Origin: Pagrus major
Lineage: Eukaryota; Chordata; Actinopteri; Spariformes; Sparidae
Length of the DNA stretch: 64,000 nucleotides
Assembly: GCF_040436345.1 (NCBI RefSeq)
Contig: NC_133218.1
Coordinates: forward strand, 7,247,539 to 7,311,538
Reading direction: 5' to 3'
Positions 23,621 through 36,500 of this stretch are shown here, in pieces. The notes beneath the pieces are model-generated. The model was not told where the DNA came from. It saw only the letters and a program-made list of their open reading frames with translations, and did not search any database. How positions within the stretch are numbered: the first letter of the stretch is position 1; each line of letters begins with the position of its first letter. Both the position numbers and the translations under genes were made by a program.

Positions 23621-26600
23621 CCATGTACACATTACATGCAAGACAGCAAAACTAGAAGGTTTATATGTTTTTTATTATGATGAGAAATCTTCCTGTACGG
23701 GGGTGTGCTGTCTGCCTGCTCTTTATGTTTTTTTGTTGTTTTTTTTAAAAAAAACAGCCAAAATGGGCCCCATATCCTGGAGAAGTAAGTGTTAATGACT
23801 AACATGGGGCTCATTATCACGGCGAATCAGCAACAGCTGAACATTTTATTTTGGTGACCTTGTATTTTTTTTTTTTTTGCTTTGCAAAAAGCTCAGACAT
23901 CAATATTGCAGGTCTGGGTACACAGGCTGCAATCATTATCAAAAGAAATGTGTCTTTGAAAGCTGCAGAATCAATCTGTGCACAGCACCAAGGTGCTGAC
24001 GACAGCAGGAAGTCAGCAATAAAACTCAAATTAGTATCCAGCAAAGAACATTGTTCGCTTGTTTTAATTGGTATAATAAAGAAATGCTCTGTTGAAGTAA
24101 ATAAGCAGAGATCTCCTTGTGTGCAGCATGCAATATAAATGTGTTGTATTAATGAGGAATTCTTAACTAACAAGTGAGTGGACTGGTGTTCTTGAATTAT
24201 AATGTCCTCTCTGTACCTCAGGCTGTTCCTAAAGGTCCACAGTTTGTTTTAATGGAAGTGCTACTTATCTTGCTTAAATGTCAGGTATTTTATTTTGGAA
24301 CAAATATCTTCCAATACAAAAACAGGGATGTGCTTTTTTTCCCCCCCTAAATGTTATGGACGTGCTTGCTTCCGCTAAAAGGATTACTTATTGAAAAGGT
24401 CAGTCATTATAAAAGCCTATCGAGTTGTCATTGCTCAAGGGAGGCAAATGTGAATGCAAATGGTGTCTCACCCGAAGCCGGAGCAGAACCTGAAGAAGAG
24501 GAAGAAGCCGTAGCTCTGGGCGAAGCAGGACAGGAAGGAGAAGACCAGGTCGATGGTGAGGACGTAGATCAGACACTTCCTCCTCCCCATCTTGTCGCAC
24601 AGACCCCCCCACACCAACGCCCCCACCATCATGGCCACATACACCAGCAGACCTGCAAACACACACACAAACACAAACCTCATTTGGAGGCATTTGACCT
24701 TTACACAAGTCACATGTTTTACCCCCATTATGCAGACTTGGTCTCATTGAAAGACACGGTCAAAGCTCTACAGATACATTTATTTGCATACATAAACATT
24801 CACATATCATTGGAGGGAATTAATAGAAGAAACAAGACCAAGAGTCCTGATCTCCACAAGGGGGCTCCCTTCACCCTCGTATGAACACAGACGAATAGAG
24901 AAATCGTCTCTCTCGATTGTAATTCAGTGTGACGCGTCAACATTTCCCCAATATTCATAATAACAGGAAATATATCTCGACTGATTCCAGGAAAGACTTA
25001 GAAATAAATGTCATAATCATTCTGAAGCATCTAAGAGTGCTTCACTTCCACAACATTCACCCTCTACATTTTTAATCTGCATTCAGTTTCACCCACATCT
25101 GATGCTCCAGTTCTCGCTGTTATCAGAACTTTTTTGGGGGGGGGCATTTTACCTGCAGAATCTCACTCTGAGTCACAGCGGTCTGGAGCCTAAACCCAGC
25201 GTGCACTCTGCCATTTCTTTTTCCTGTAATGCAACAGCCCTGAACAGGGACCAACTGTGCTGCCCATTACTGCACCGAGGAGATAACAATGATTATGTGC
25301 TTCCTTTTTATGTCTCTGGGGAGAGTAATATGCTCTCCCCTGCTGTCGGCGTCAGGACCTGCAACATCGGCCATCCTCTTCACCGTGTTGTTTAAACCTT
25401 CGGACCCGTAACTCCTGCCTGCTCTGTGTTTTTACTACACACAGCCCTAATTACAGTGGGACTAAGCAGCTTAGCGGCACGTGGAGCCATAGTGTGCACC
25501 TTCCCTGTGGATTACTAGACTATCCAAATGCTCAGGCGCTCCACACGCCAACCTGCACATCCAACTCATTCAACAAGAGACTGCTAAGGGCACCGGGAGA
25601 CAAAGAGTCAAGGCCAACATGTCACCTAATATCATTGCCAAGATGTTGCTCAAGGCCATGTGTATGCCTTGAATATGTACATGGACAGGTTGACAGGGTG
25701 GCCTTGTGGTTAGAAAGCCTGTCCTTCAGAAGGAGGCCCAGGCCAGGATCAACCCCTGCAGCAACAAGCTTCTATCTGTCTGTTCAAGTGTCCTTGAGCA
25801 CAGTGAAGACACTGAATCCCTGACGGGGAGAGAGGAGTTTTCCTTTTTCTTGCAGTATTAAACGTGAAAGCACCATTAGTGCATTTAGCACATCTCGATG
25901 AAGAACACTGTTGGCCATGCATCCTCAGAACATACAGTATCTACTGTCTAAAGAAGTGCTAACCCTGTGTACGAAACAGCACGTGTGAGCTGAATACTAA
26001 ACAGTGGGCCCCTAGTAGTGTTTTTCCGAAATGGCTTAAAGGACAAGTTCACAGAAAAATGAAAATTCAGTCATTATCTGCTCACCCCTATGCCAATGGA
26101 AAGTTGGGCTAAGTTTCATTGTCCACAAAATATTTCTGGAGCTTCATGGAAAAACAGCGTTACAATATTCTCCTTAATGACAGAAGTAGACAACTATAAT
26201 GGATTTATACAGCTCGTTCGACATAATCCAAGTCCCTGGAAGCCAAGAGATCCCAAACTGATTTGAAATTAAGTTATTCACACCCTTTTCATAGTTCAAA
26301 TCTTCACTATAGCTGCTAGGCTAAAAACGTTAGCATGCACCCTAGCTGGAGTGGGTGCACGACCTTGACCACCTGTCAAGGGTGTAAATTTTGTCTTTTC
26401 AAATCAATTTGGGCTCTCAGGGCTCCCAGAGACTTGGATTACGCAAGTAATCGATTTTATTTGTACGTTTTAAAACAAGTCCCTGTCTTCTTCACTTGTT
26501 CAGGAGAATTCTGCAACATGTTTTGTGGACTACGAAACTTCACCCGACTTTCCATTGCCATGGGGTCGATTAGATAGTGAATTCATTTTCATTTTTGGGT

Positions 26601-29600
26601 GAACTTATCCTTCAACAGCAGGGAAAAGCCCTTAAGTGACAAGTTGCTCCATTTTCCTGTTACGTCAGTTCTGCTATTTATCTGTCTCAGATTGACCAAA
26701 CACTACAGATTGAGTGTGTAGCCAGTGAGCGAAAGTTGTTACATTTGACTGTCTGGTGCGCCTGCTCCAGCTGTTCACACTCGTTATAATATATGACATG
26801 TCACGTGTTAATTTGACACATCAATAAATTATCACAGGCTGCACCGCACAAACTTTCATAGAGAGTAATATAATGTCGTAGTAATGAGTCCTAAAACCCA
26901 GAAATCAGTTAGCATTTTTGCACATCCGGTTCCTTCATCTCGAATTGATTGGGTTTTTTGAATGGGTTTTCGATTAAAAGTCTGAAGTACGGTCCGTTTT
27001 ATTCTGCAACATAAAATACATCATTAGATGTCCCACAATCGAATAATAAAGGGCTTACGTGTCTTAAAAATGGCGGCTGCTAACAAGCGGCTAAATGAGA
27101 CTACAGAGTTTGTCACGGACATTAAACGTCAGCTTGCCGATCACGGAGACTCATCTACTCACTAGTCCATCTTTACAAAAATACGTCATCCCTACACCAC
27201 TCTATTAGTGTTGATATCTGAGACTGTATGTAACTGTTGCTTAGCTATCCAAGCGAACTGACAAAACATGACTTGTTAAGGAGGTAAATAGCCTTTGGTC
27301 AACACCTCTAACCTGACACATGATTAAGAGTATACACACAACACAACATATCTCAAAATACAAAATATCATTAAATAAATGTAAATCATCGGATGGCGTT
27401 GGATATGTTAGCAAAATCAGATATTACCCACCTACCCGATGTTATTTTTGGAAGTTACCATTACAGCTTGGGATATTCAAGTGCTTCCTTTTAACAGGAC
27501 GTATGCCTTTCATTAGACAGTGTTACAGATGTTTGTGTGATATTCAGTAGCTCAGACATTCTTTAAAGGTGTAATTTGTAGCTATCCTTTGCTGTAGCGA
27601 GCAGATGTTAGCAAAGAAGCTCACGGCTCCGTCAGCAGTGAAGCCAGTGGCTGTAGAGCACGCCTGGACCTGGACCTCAGAGACATGGATTTCACATGAC
27701 AAGCAACAACAGTTTGTTTGGAGTAAAAAGCAGAAGCGCTGGATAATTTGCATGAGCTTTGAGGCCGTCACTGCTAAACAGACAAAAAGAAAAAATCAGA
27801 AACCAGTCGATCAAAGGACATGACAGAACTGGACATGGCTGGCTTGACTGACCAGCAATCAGTGCCTAGCACCGAATATATTCTACATGATCCCTTTTAT
27901 AACCCTAGCGGAACATCATATAACCATGGCCTTATTATTATTATTATTTGCATTTTCAGTTTAAGTCCAGAAATGCATCAGCTGCAGGTTAAGCAATTTC
28001 CTTTGCATCCACATCAAGCCCGGTGTTTAAAACCTGCCAGAACTTTCTCTTCTTTGTCTCCAGCATCGTGCCACTATAGCCTTGTTGTATTTTCACTCTA
28101 TGGATTAAACAATCAAAACACCATTAAAGGTAAGTGCACCAATCATCCTCCTCTCTTTAACAAAAGCTATGAGAGTTTTCAAAACAATGAGGTTAGGATT
28201 AAACACATTTCTGCTCCTGTGATTCTGGTGAACAGAGCATGAGTGTGAATCAGATGGGATCATTCTGCAGATCTACTTCATATTCTCAGCCAATGATCAG
28301 TGCTCCCCTCCCGCGCCGCACAGACGCTGTGATTTCATTTTCGCCAGGCCTTCCTCCCGCTACCACAGGCTGTCAGAGGCCTGAAGCGTATCTGACAGCT
28401 CTGCACCGGGCGCTGCAGGCCGCCAGGCTCTCTGACTGCTGCAACATGCTCCATATTAGCCTGGGAACACACACTGAATACAATCGCCACCGGGTTTCTC
28501 ATCAATCTCTCGCAATGCCTCATCCCAGGAGCCCGTTGTTAAGATGAAATGAGCGATGTGCAATCTGCCACATCGCCTGGCTACACACGAGGCCTGGGAA
28601 ATAAGGTGAGGGGCTTTAATTTGCAGTTTAGTTGCCGGCACAGAAAGGGAGGAACAGACGTTTTCAAGGTACATTTCCCAGTAAGTTGGATCTATGCTGC
28701 ATACAAATTGCAGTATCTTTTTTTTGGCATGTTTGCTGTTGTGTTACAATATTTGTGAAGCGTGCAGGCAACTAAAAAAAGAAAAGACAGAAAACAGCAT
28801 CCTTAATTCACAGTAATATTCAAAGTATGTTGAAGGCAGGCACTCATTTCTCTCTGTGGTATCTAACATAATTAAACAATTAACATGTGGTGATACGTCC
28901 CTAGGGGCAACTCCCAGACATTTGTTGTACCGATGCCAAGTCTCACTATCTCGTGACTCAATGTGCCAGCTCACAGTGGACCCATAGTCTATTATTACAC
29001 ACAATGTTGGTTGTGTTCATAATTTCTGCGTCTGCCGAGAAGGATCCAAGCCTTTCCCCCTAATATATCCCAGCGGCTGCAGGGGGATATTTCTGTCTGA
29101 TGCAGTGGTCTGCAACCATGTGCCATCAAGAGCCAAACATATGCAGGATTTTGCTCCAGCCAAGCACAACAGAAGATCATTTCACTGATGAGTTAGTTCC
29201 TCCTCTCTGGGTAAAGATTGGATTCTTGAAACAACGCAGATGATTTTAATTAGCTAAGTCTTATAGGTTTTTAAAGCCTGTATTGTTTTGTTTTATTTAT
29301 TTTTATCCATGCTAGCTGAATGGCTCTGTGGACAGCAATGTCAGTCTATAGGTTGGACTTTTGGATGGATGGCTAGGAAATTTGTATAGGTACATGGTAC
29401 ACAGACTGTAAATTGTATTGACTTGTGATCCCTTCACATGAGGTTGAAATGTGTGGCTTTGAGTGAAATGCCTCAATAACTATTGGATTGATTTTCATAA
29501 AACTCGGCACAGATGTTTATGTTCCCTTCAGGAGGGATTGTAATAACTCTACTGATCCCCTTACTTTTCCTCTGGAGCCATCATCAGCTCAAAATTTTGA

Positions 29601-32026
29601 TTTGAAGAATTGGCCTCCTGTTGAATTCATACTCAAAAACAAAAAACAGGGGGCAGCATAGGAGTTACCGTTAAATGCTGCCAACTGCAGCTGATGTTAA
29701 CTAGTTAGCTCAGTTAGTGGCGCAGCAAGCAGTACTGATTGGGAGTTCGTAGCTTTAGACTGGGACGCCCAGGGCTAGCTGGTTAGCATGCTAAACATGC
29801 TTTGCAACACAATAAGTAGACGTCATAACGTCAAAGTTTTGAATGTTTTCAATTAAAATTCGTACATATTGCACCTTTAATACTTGCATAACTAATGACA
29901 TTCCAATCACATTCAGGCGCACTTAGTGCTTAGTTATGATTAGCAAATATTAGCATGCTAACAGTAGACTGTATTAAACATGGACATAGTCTCCGTGATG
30001 TCACCCATAGGTTTACTCTGCTTTGTCTTGCAAAGTTAGACCACTGCAACACAAGAAAGGTTTTGCTGCACCAATTCTCATTCTGGTATAGGGGAAAAAA
30101 ACACTCTGGCTGTTTGCATTTCTTCAACATTCATGATTGTCTTTAGCACGGCGCTAAACCCAGGATGTAGCGTCAGTGCCCCTGCAAAATAGTGTCAGGG
30201 GGAACTTGTTTAGCACATGGTATGGCGAGCCTGGCATTAATGGCAAAATTCCTGCAAAAGAAAGAAAAAGACTGCTGCTAGCTTGTTTATGAGTGTACCA
30301 TTAGCAACCAGGTAAGGGTTAGGGTAACCAGCCATTTTTAGCGATGTAGGTTGCTAACTCAGAGGTTGGTGTTGTTGGTAACACGTTTACACGAAGATAG
30401 CTGAAGGAACGACAAGGCTGCCAAAAATAGGTGACCAAGGGCCAAGGGTGGCTTATGCTGCATGTCATTGCACAGTTGGAAGTTGCAAACCGGGCAGGAT
30501 CCACCAAGCCCAACTACGCTGACATAAACACACATGGCATCACAGCAGTATGGTGGCACACATGGTAAACAATTACTTTTAACCTCTTCATCACTTTATA
30601 CCTTCTATAGTGTTTGTTTTGTGAAAGGTGCAGTGAATACAACTTTGTCGTTGTCATTTTCAGTTGATTTGTGCTCAGTAGAAGTCTTTGACAGTTTGCT
30701 TTACAAGCCTATTCCTCCTGTCTTCTTTTTTAGTTTTTAGTTTTTTTTAGTTAAAGTGCCGTTAACTGTTAAAAGAGCTGCTGTAGTTGCTTGTGGAGCT
30801 CACAGACTTGCTAGTCAAAAACCCGTTTGCAGCGTCCATGTTTTTCTGAGCAGATGCACTGCGACGCTGTTAGATTTGAAGTTGGGAATACTGACTCGAA
30901 AATATCAATTCGAAGGGAATCTACATTTGGTGACTCAGACTAGACTCCACTCCCTTATCCAAACATGGGAAAAGAGGTGGAGCTGATGTGGGCCGAGTGA
31001 CGTGTTGTTGCTGACAGCTAGCGGCTGGCTGGCTGGCTTAATCACTCATAATTCAGGCCATAATACAACATAAAGAAGAGAGTTATTGAAAAATTAATAT
31101 TCTATACAGTTGTCATGAACGGGGAAATTAGCTATAGAGTTAAAGGCAATCTTTTTTGTACCAGGCTGACAACATTCTACCTGCAGTTTTTAACACTTCT
31201 GCATTGGCTTCATTTTTCCAGCCCTGTAGGTCCCTGCTTGACAAACTAAAATAAGATGTTAAACATGGTAAACATACCTGCCTAACTTCAGCATGCTTAT
31301 GTTATCATTTTGCTCAAAACACTGCTAGAGCTGCTAGACTCTTAATCTATCCATCTGATCTAAGTTTTTTTCTATAATTAAAAGCCTGTCCCTTCTCAGT
31401 GTTGTTGTTGTTGTTGTTGTTGTTGTGCAATGTTTTTTTTTTAAAGACTGATCTTTCATTTTGGAATGAAACACTGAAGCCAGGTACATTTTCACCACAC
31501 ACACTCACTGGAGACTTCATCTTCCATCCCTTTGCTGTCACTTACCCAACAATCCTTTGTCCGAGTTGGATATGCACATGTCCTTCTCAGCACTGGGCAG
31601 GACGAAGCCCACTACGAAGCCATCCACTCCGTCAGCCATCAGTGCCAGGCCCAGCACGAAGAACAGCATCCACTGGAAGCGCCCGTGGCCGCAGTCCTCC
31701 ATGATGCTCTCGTACTGCTCTGGCAAGTTGTCCTCCTCCTCTTCCTGCTGCTGTCCAGCCAGACGGGCTTTCCTCCTGGCCTCCAGCCGCGCTGCCCGCC
31801 GCGCCTCCTTGATCTCATCGGGGTGGGGGACGCCCTGGTACTCCCCTTCATACATCTGCTCATCATCGTCTGCACCCTCGGTGGCATCGCTGGCAGCGTC
31901 CTCCTCCTGTGGAGGGTAGTCCGACTGGTAAGGGTAGCCATCCTGACCTCCTCCATCCTGGGTGTAGGTGTATTCTCCACCCTCTGTCATCTGCTGGTTC
32001 ACGTTGTTGTGATAGGGGTCATCCAT
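17117..32026 (-). CDS. sv2b: Synaptic vesicle glycoprotein 2B, complete coding region in 12 exons
   Basis: A 12-span vesicle membrane protein of the major facilitator fold that modulates Ca-triggered release. The coding exons, in transcript order, are 31546-32026, 24472-24652, 21806-21957, 21147-21280, 20525-20614, 19699-19812, 18978-19066, 18701-18865, 18446-18579, 18037-18237, 17779-17938 and 17117-17300. All have GT-AG borders and compatible phases, summing to 2085 bases (694 residues; human SV2B has 683). Seen: an acidic N-terminus with MYEGEYQGVPHPDEI, TM1 with LFFVLGLALMADGVDGF (residues 120-136), the MFS loop GGLCDKMGRRK (about 177-187), MPESPRFLLE, and a long luminal loop (about 425-545) with pentapeptide-like F-x-N-C repeats and NFS, NCT, NTT sequons. 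That loop is the known botulinum neurotoxin receptor site in SV2 proteins. The C-terminus is LPETREKILS. The start ATG has a strong context (AACCATGG). SV2B is chosen over SV2A and SV2C by the N-terminus and length. Confidence 0.95.
20615..21146. other. sv2b: sv2b intron between coding exons 4 and 5
   Basis: A 532-base intron with no repeat I can name and no other gene. The neighbouring introns 19813-20524 and 19067-19698 are likewise plain apart from short AT runs. Confidence 0.6.
22085..22590 (-). mobile_element. hAT-type MITE relic in an sv2b intron
   Basis: On the - strand the right edge reads CAGGGGTGGAAGTTACTAAT, then ACTCAAATTACTGTAATG. This matches the start of a fish-wide short element whose ends begin CAGGGGTGGA and which is full of AAGTA/TACTT words. 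The left limit (around 22085) is blurred. Related fragments lie at 48305-48780 and at 55505-56665. Confidence 0.55.
22741..23095. mobile_element. TTAA-flanked palindromic MITE, family B
   Basis: The element starts AGCAACATTATG and ends CATAATGTTGCT, a perfect 12-base inverted repeat, and is flanked by TTAA on both sides (22737-22740, 23096-23099). It has no coding capacity. The TTAA duplication is the signature of piggyBac-like transposition. Confidence 0.75.
23577..23619. repeat. (TA)n microsatellite
   Basis: About 20 TA units with a CA interruption, within an sv2b intron. Confidence 0.9.
25691..25825 (+). mobile_element. tRNA-derived SINE fragment (head)
   Basis: GTGGCCTTGTGGTTAGA is an A-box-like start and GGATCAACCCC a decayed B box 33-40 bases later. 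These are followed by AAGTGTCCTTGAGCA and GACACTGAATCCC, words typical of fish SINE bodies. The 3' tail is missing. Confidence 0.6.
26040..26611. mobile_element. TTAA-flanked palindromic MITE, family C
   Basis: The left end AGGACAAGTTCACAGAAAAA pairs with the complement of the right end (ATTTTTGGGTGAACTTATCC). The left flank is TTAA (26036-26039) and the right flank TCAA, a one-base decay. The inner arms are also complementary (for example AAAATTCAGTCATTATCT with its partner), so most of the 572 bases form one imperfect hairpin. Confidence 0.7.
26880..27180 (-). repeat. Dispersed repeat, copy 2 (pairs with 15090-15290)
   Basis: The complement shares TTTCTGGGTTTTAGGACTCA and GTGAGTAGATGAG with the copy at 15 kb, with the same order. 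Class unknown. Confidence 0.55.
28255..28660. promoter_or_regulatory. Candidate intronic regulatory element in sv2b
   Basis: A 400-base stretch distinctly richer in GC than the rest of the intron, free of known repeats, with several TGACAG/CTGTCA (TALE homeodomain-type) words. Open frames overlap it on both strands but none has family similarity. Regulatory status is an inference. Confidence 0.25.
29330..29608 (+). repeat. Fish dispersed repeat, about 1.5-2 units of a ~130-base module
   Basis: The words CAATAACTATTGGATTGATTT, AACTCGGCACAGATGTT, TGTAATAACTCTACTGATCCC and TTTTCCTCTGGAGCCATCATC follow the order of a repeat found throughout fish genomes. An older partial unit precedes it from about 29335. 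It abuts the next element at 29609. Confidence 0.6.
29609..29876. mobile_element. TTAA-type element, family D, copy 1 (left end missing)
   Basis: The body GCTAGCTGGTTAGCATGC...GCAACACAATA and the right end GTACATATTGCACCT followed by TTAA match the intact copies at 33263 and 43659. The left terminal 20 bases were lost at the junction with the preceding repeat. Confidence 0.7.
31401..31426. repeat. (TTG)n microsatellite
   Basis: Eight to nine TTG units, about 120 bases past the donor of sv2b coding exon 1. Confidence 0.9.
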
Positions 32027-33262
32027 GGTTCCTGCTGGGTGTAAGCGGAGCAGGACTGACTTTGCCTTGTAGCCGTCGTACTCTGAAGAAGCTCAAGTTG
32101 TCAGCTATAATGGCATAATCCTCCAGAGGAGCTGTGAGGAGCTCTCAGTGTTGCTGCTCCAGGAAACTTCAGGGAATCTTCTGAGGAGTCTCACTTCTCA
32201 AATTTAAGGCCTCAGCAGCTGCGTCGAAAGACTATTGCCTTCCTTGATTTGCACCGTGCTGCATGCTGAACCTAAAACACAATGCAAACAACACATCAGA
32301 AATACTGTCCTCCGCATAACAGCAAGGAATAATGCACCTGTAGAGCAGAGACATTGCTATGCAACAGACCCCCTTGGGACGGCTTGTGACCTGCCAAGTC
32401 AAGTCATAATTACAGTCTCAGAGAGCTTCATCCATATTATAACTACATTAAAGCACATCATGACCTTTGACCTGCAACCAAGGACAAAGTATTAGAAAAC
32501 TGAGAGGCAATCTAAAAGTGTATAATCTTCCTACAATATGTCATGTGCAGAAGAAGGGCAACATATTTCTTTGTTTTGTTAAATGTTTTTTATTACAGAT
32601 TTTGAAGGACAAGTCATAAATAAATTCAAATTCCTATTCAAGTCATAAATTAAAAATGTCATGAGGCAGGAAAGAGCACATGAGGACTCCCTGTCTGTCT
32701 CTCTCGCAGGCTGCGTGTCCTTCCACAGAACCAGATAATCTCGTCTCCCCGCTCAAATGCTCTGACGCCATTTTGATCCATCACATAGCGCTGCTGCAAC
32801 AATGACACATTCCGATCTGTCTTGATTTCTACAGCCTTCATAGACCAGAGGCACCAATAGGAGGAAATAAAGACATTACATTGTATTATTGGAATTTAGC
32901 CCGCTGTCACATGCATTACTGACATGGTTTAAAGACTTGCACAGAGAAGTCAGAGGCACATTCTCACAAAATCAAGCAACTGTTAGCCTGAGGCTGGATC
33001 CTCTGTAATACAGAGATAACAAATGATGACGTATTGTAGAAATGTTTGTGAAAGACAACAAAGATGCAGAGCAGAATGCCAGATGACTAATTTCAGAGTC
33101 ACACTGTCAAACTGGTAACCTTCACGAGCCCAGTCTGTGTGCTCAGAGCCACCATGGGGTATTGGTCATACACGACCAAGTCAGGCTGTAGCAGCAAGAC
33201 AACAACATGTGTTACATTATATTAATGCGTATATTCTAATAACTAACAGTGTTTTATCTTAA
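32027..33262. other. sv2b: sv2b 5' leader and upstream sequence
   Basis: Just upstream of the sv2b ATG the - strand shows a possible splice acceptor (GAGCTTCTTCAG at about 32082-32093), so the coding start may lie in an internal exon with a distant untranslated first exon. No TATA box or CpG-rich promoter is seen here. The remainder to 33.2 kb is AT-rich without a gene. Confidence 0.35.
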
Positions 33263-33597
33263 AGGTGCAATATGTACGAATTGACCACCTGTCAAATTCA
33301 TACTTAAAACAAATAAGGTGCAGCATATCACCAGAGTAACTGCTAACTGCTGCTAATTGTAGCTGCCATGTGGTATTTAGCTCAGTTAGCTGTACAGCTA
33401 GCACTCTAGACTGGGAGTTTGGGGAAACCAACACTACTGGAGCTTTAGACTGGGTGGGGTTGGGGCTAGCTGGTTAGCACGCGTGTTTGCAACACAATAC
33501 ATAGATGTCTTAACGTCAGAACTGTTTTTCACATTCTGTTGTGAATTACAGTTATTTTTTAAAATATTTTCAATAATAATTGTTACATATTGCACCT
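33263..33597. mobile_element. TTAA-type element, family D, copy 2
   Basis: Begins AGGTGCAATATGTACGAATT after TTAA (33259-33262) and ends GTTACATATTGCACCT before TTCA. The ends form an inverted repeat of about 15 bases. The internal GCTAGCTGGTTAGCA and CTCAGTTAGCTGTACAGC blocks are shared with the other copies. Confidence 0.75.
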
Positions 33598-36500
33598 TTC
33601 AAAAGTTACATTTCCGGCCCACTAATTATTACTGCAATCTCGCTCTTATGTTCTTAATAAAGGAATCTGACACCTTATTGGGTGTGTGTAACACTTTGCA
33701 TGTATATCTCAACAAACACTGTATGAAGACAGGTTGCTTTCTGTGACCAAACAGGAAGACTGGGTTGCTTCTCCAGGACAAGCTAAAGCTTTTAGCTTCA
33801 AGTTTAGCATATTTTGAAAACAAGAACGCAACATCCTCTGGAGTAGGGTGTGTGGGAAATGTAGTTTTAACACAGATGGGAGAATTATTTCTTTACCCTA
33901 CTAGTAACATTTAAAACATGTTTTGCACTTAGAACTATTAATTGGAAAGAAAAAGGACTGATTGAAACTCATCTGTGTTTTATCTTTTTTTTATCTGTTC
34001 CAGAGGACTGAATCTTTGTAAATTTTAACATTTCTCTTGCCCCAGAATCTGATTATTCTGTGGTTTCACTTTCTCGTTGCATTTGGAAAAAATCGTAGTC
34101 ATCTCATCCGACAAGTGGGTGGTTGGTTTGGTTTGGGTCGGTCTGTTCTGGTTTGGAGCCACGATGACGAACACTGTAATTTAATCCAGATTAAGACTGC
34201 AGATTTTTTTTCATTTTGCCCTTGATGCCTCACATTATTGTTTCATCACAAAAGTCATAGAGGTGGCTGATAGCGGAGGTGGATTATGGAGTCTGGATTG
34301 AAGCACTGAAATGTTTTTGCTGCTCTTGGACGTGGTACTGTAGTGTTAAAAACTCCCAAAGTCGTGTTAAAATAGTGTGCATTAATCAGTTTCCTGGCGT
34401 AACGAGCCGAATCTCAGTACTGTGATGTTATCACGATCAACCGAGCTTTTCACGCTGTTTCCTTCAGTAACGTGAATAATACATGAACAACTCAGGAGAG
34501 AGTGTGAGAGGGTGGATGCTCAGTCTGGTTGAGGGAAGCGGTGTTGCTTTCATCATCCTGCTGCAGCTTTTACACACACAGCTGGCGCTTACATAACAGT
34601 TAGCCTGCCTGTGCTCACTCTTTCCTCCCCCGTCTCCCTTCCTCTACCTTCACTTCTAACTTATCGGTCTGTGTTTGTGTTTATCGATGTATGGACTTGA
34701 CCCTCCTTACCTCAACACACACACACACTCACGCACTAACTCAGATGTCAAATCAGTATTTATACCCGTGCAGGGTTTGAATAGGTCATGATCTACATTC
34801 CTCTGAGAGCGTCCCCGCTGTTGAAAAGTCAAAGAGCTCCTCTGAATCATGAAAATCAATGTGAGACTGAGGTTTAACAGGAAGCAGAGAGGTCGCAGCG
34901 TAATTTACAAAAAAGCTATCTCAATTTCACAAGTGACCTTTTACCGCTCAGATCATTTATTAGTCCGACTGAGCCAAACTCTGTCGTCTTCACTTCATCA
35001 GTTTCTGTAGCTCGCTCTACAGAGTGCAACAGAACCACACACACTTGTGGAGTTACATATTAATGTGTTGTATCAGACTGCACACACACACGCGCACAGT
35101 TGATACAACAGTTGAGCTGCTCTGGGGTCAGCAGTTGGAGACTTTTTCCAGCTCCAGCCTCATTTTAATTCACCTGGAATATACTCAGTGCAACTACAGT
35201 CTTCTGCTGGCTGCAGTGGGAGTGTGTGGCTCTGGCTTCCTTTAATTAGATGTAAGCACTAGTTTCTGTGTTTATTCATTCACTTTCTTCACCCATATTT
35301 GCACATCCAGAGACTTGGATGTAGGCTGTCCTTAATGACCTCCACAACCCACAGCTTTTCACAGACTTTTATTAATTTTCCACCACGGTCAGGGTTATAA
35401 TTAATTTTCTTGACTCAGATGCAGTAATTGTTACACATGAATTTTGCATTTTGTCATCTTGATCCCTTTTCTTTCTTTCCTTTTTTGCTTTTATGGATGA
35501 TGTGTCTTTTCTCAGCCCCCCAGGGTGACTCCATCATGCCTGCACAGTTTGTGCTATTTGTTTCTGTCTCTCAGTCTGCTTTGATTGCGCTCTTTGTCTG
35601 TACTCAACCTGGAACCCAACCAAGTGAACTGATTGAAAGAAAAAGGTCTCACTACAACTACAGCTGTTCTGATGTACATGGGGAAATACTGGCGTTCTTG
35701 CACCTGAACAGTTTTGTGGTTGATAGAAACATGTTTGTATTTGCTTGAAAATTACAGTAATGCAATTGGTGCTAGCAGTGTACCTGTACAGCCTGATTTC
35801 CACAATAATGGCTGACCTTGTCTACCAGCTGGCACCACCAGGGCTCCACTTTAGCAAAACGGTAGTTTGATTTTCACCAAGACCAGAAATAGTAAGTGAA
35901 AAACATGCATTTCTTTTTGAAATAAAATTCAATAAAAGATATATTAGACTGAATTATATGTTGGTTGAATAACTCAACTGTCAAAACAGTGGGTTCATTT
36001 TAATCTCAGCTCTCTGCGACCTCAAGAGGTCAGAAGACAATCCTCTGATTTCTGGAGACGACCTGTCTGCTAACCTGTCGCATACATTTCATCAGAATAT
36101 GTTTCTGAGTAAAATACTGTTTGCACTGTTTGCCATTCTGGCCCTTATAAAATATGTCACTTATAATATTTCCATGCCAATACCTGTGCCACCAATAAAG
36201 CCTATATTGAATAGATCCTGATAACAGTCTAAAAAACAGACAGTAGAGTCCTCCTACATGCAATGGAGGACATTCAAACTGGCATGAGAGTTTCCCTCCT
36301 TCCTCCACACCCCTACACATCAGCTTTAATCAAGTAGCCTAACTCAAGTTTGACAAAATGATAACATTTTATTCAGATATGTGGATTTTGTTAAATATAT
36401 GTTGATGTTGATGGATGAACAAGAACTGTCGCTCCATGTTGATGTCACTTCAACAGTTAAAACATGAAAAATAAACCATGGCAGCACAGGTTTGGTTTCA

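Larger units (their letters stand above)
24653..31545. other. sv2b: Longest sv2b intron (between coding exons 1 and 2)
   Basis: This 6.9-kb intron carries no other gene. It holds a SINE fragment, a 572-base palindromic element, a TTAA-type element copy, a tandem fish repeat at 29330-29608, and two GC-richer repeat-free patches (25180-25400 and 28255-28660) that might be intronic regulatory elements. Confidence 0.55.

Noticed and set aside
24351-24884. 177-codon + strand open frame
   Set aside because: It crosses an sv2b exon and its intron in antisense; the Glu-rich stretch mirrors codons of the - strand exon. No independent evidence.
31532-32044. Long open frames on the + strand (170 and 120 codons)
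   Set aside because: They are antisense shadows of sv2b coding exon 1, whose - strand frame matches SV2B residue by residue and has correct splice borders.
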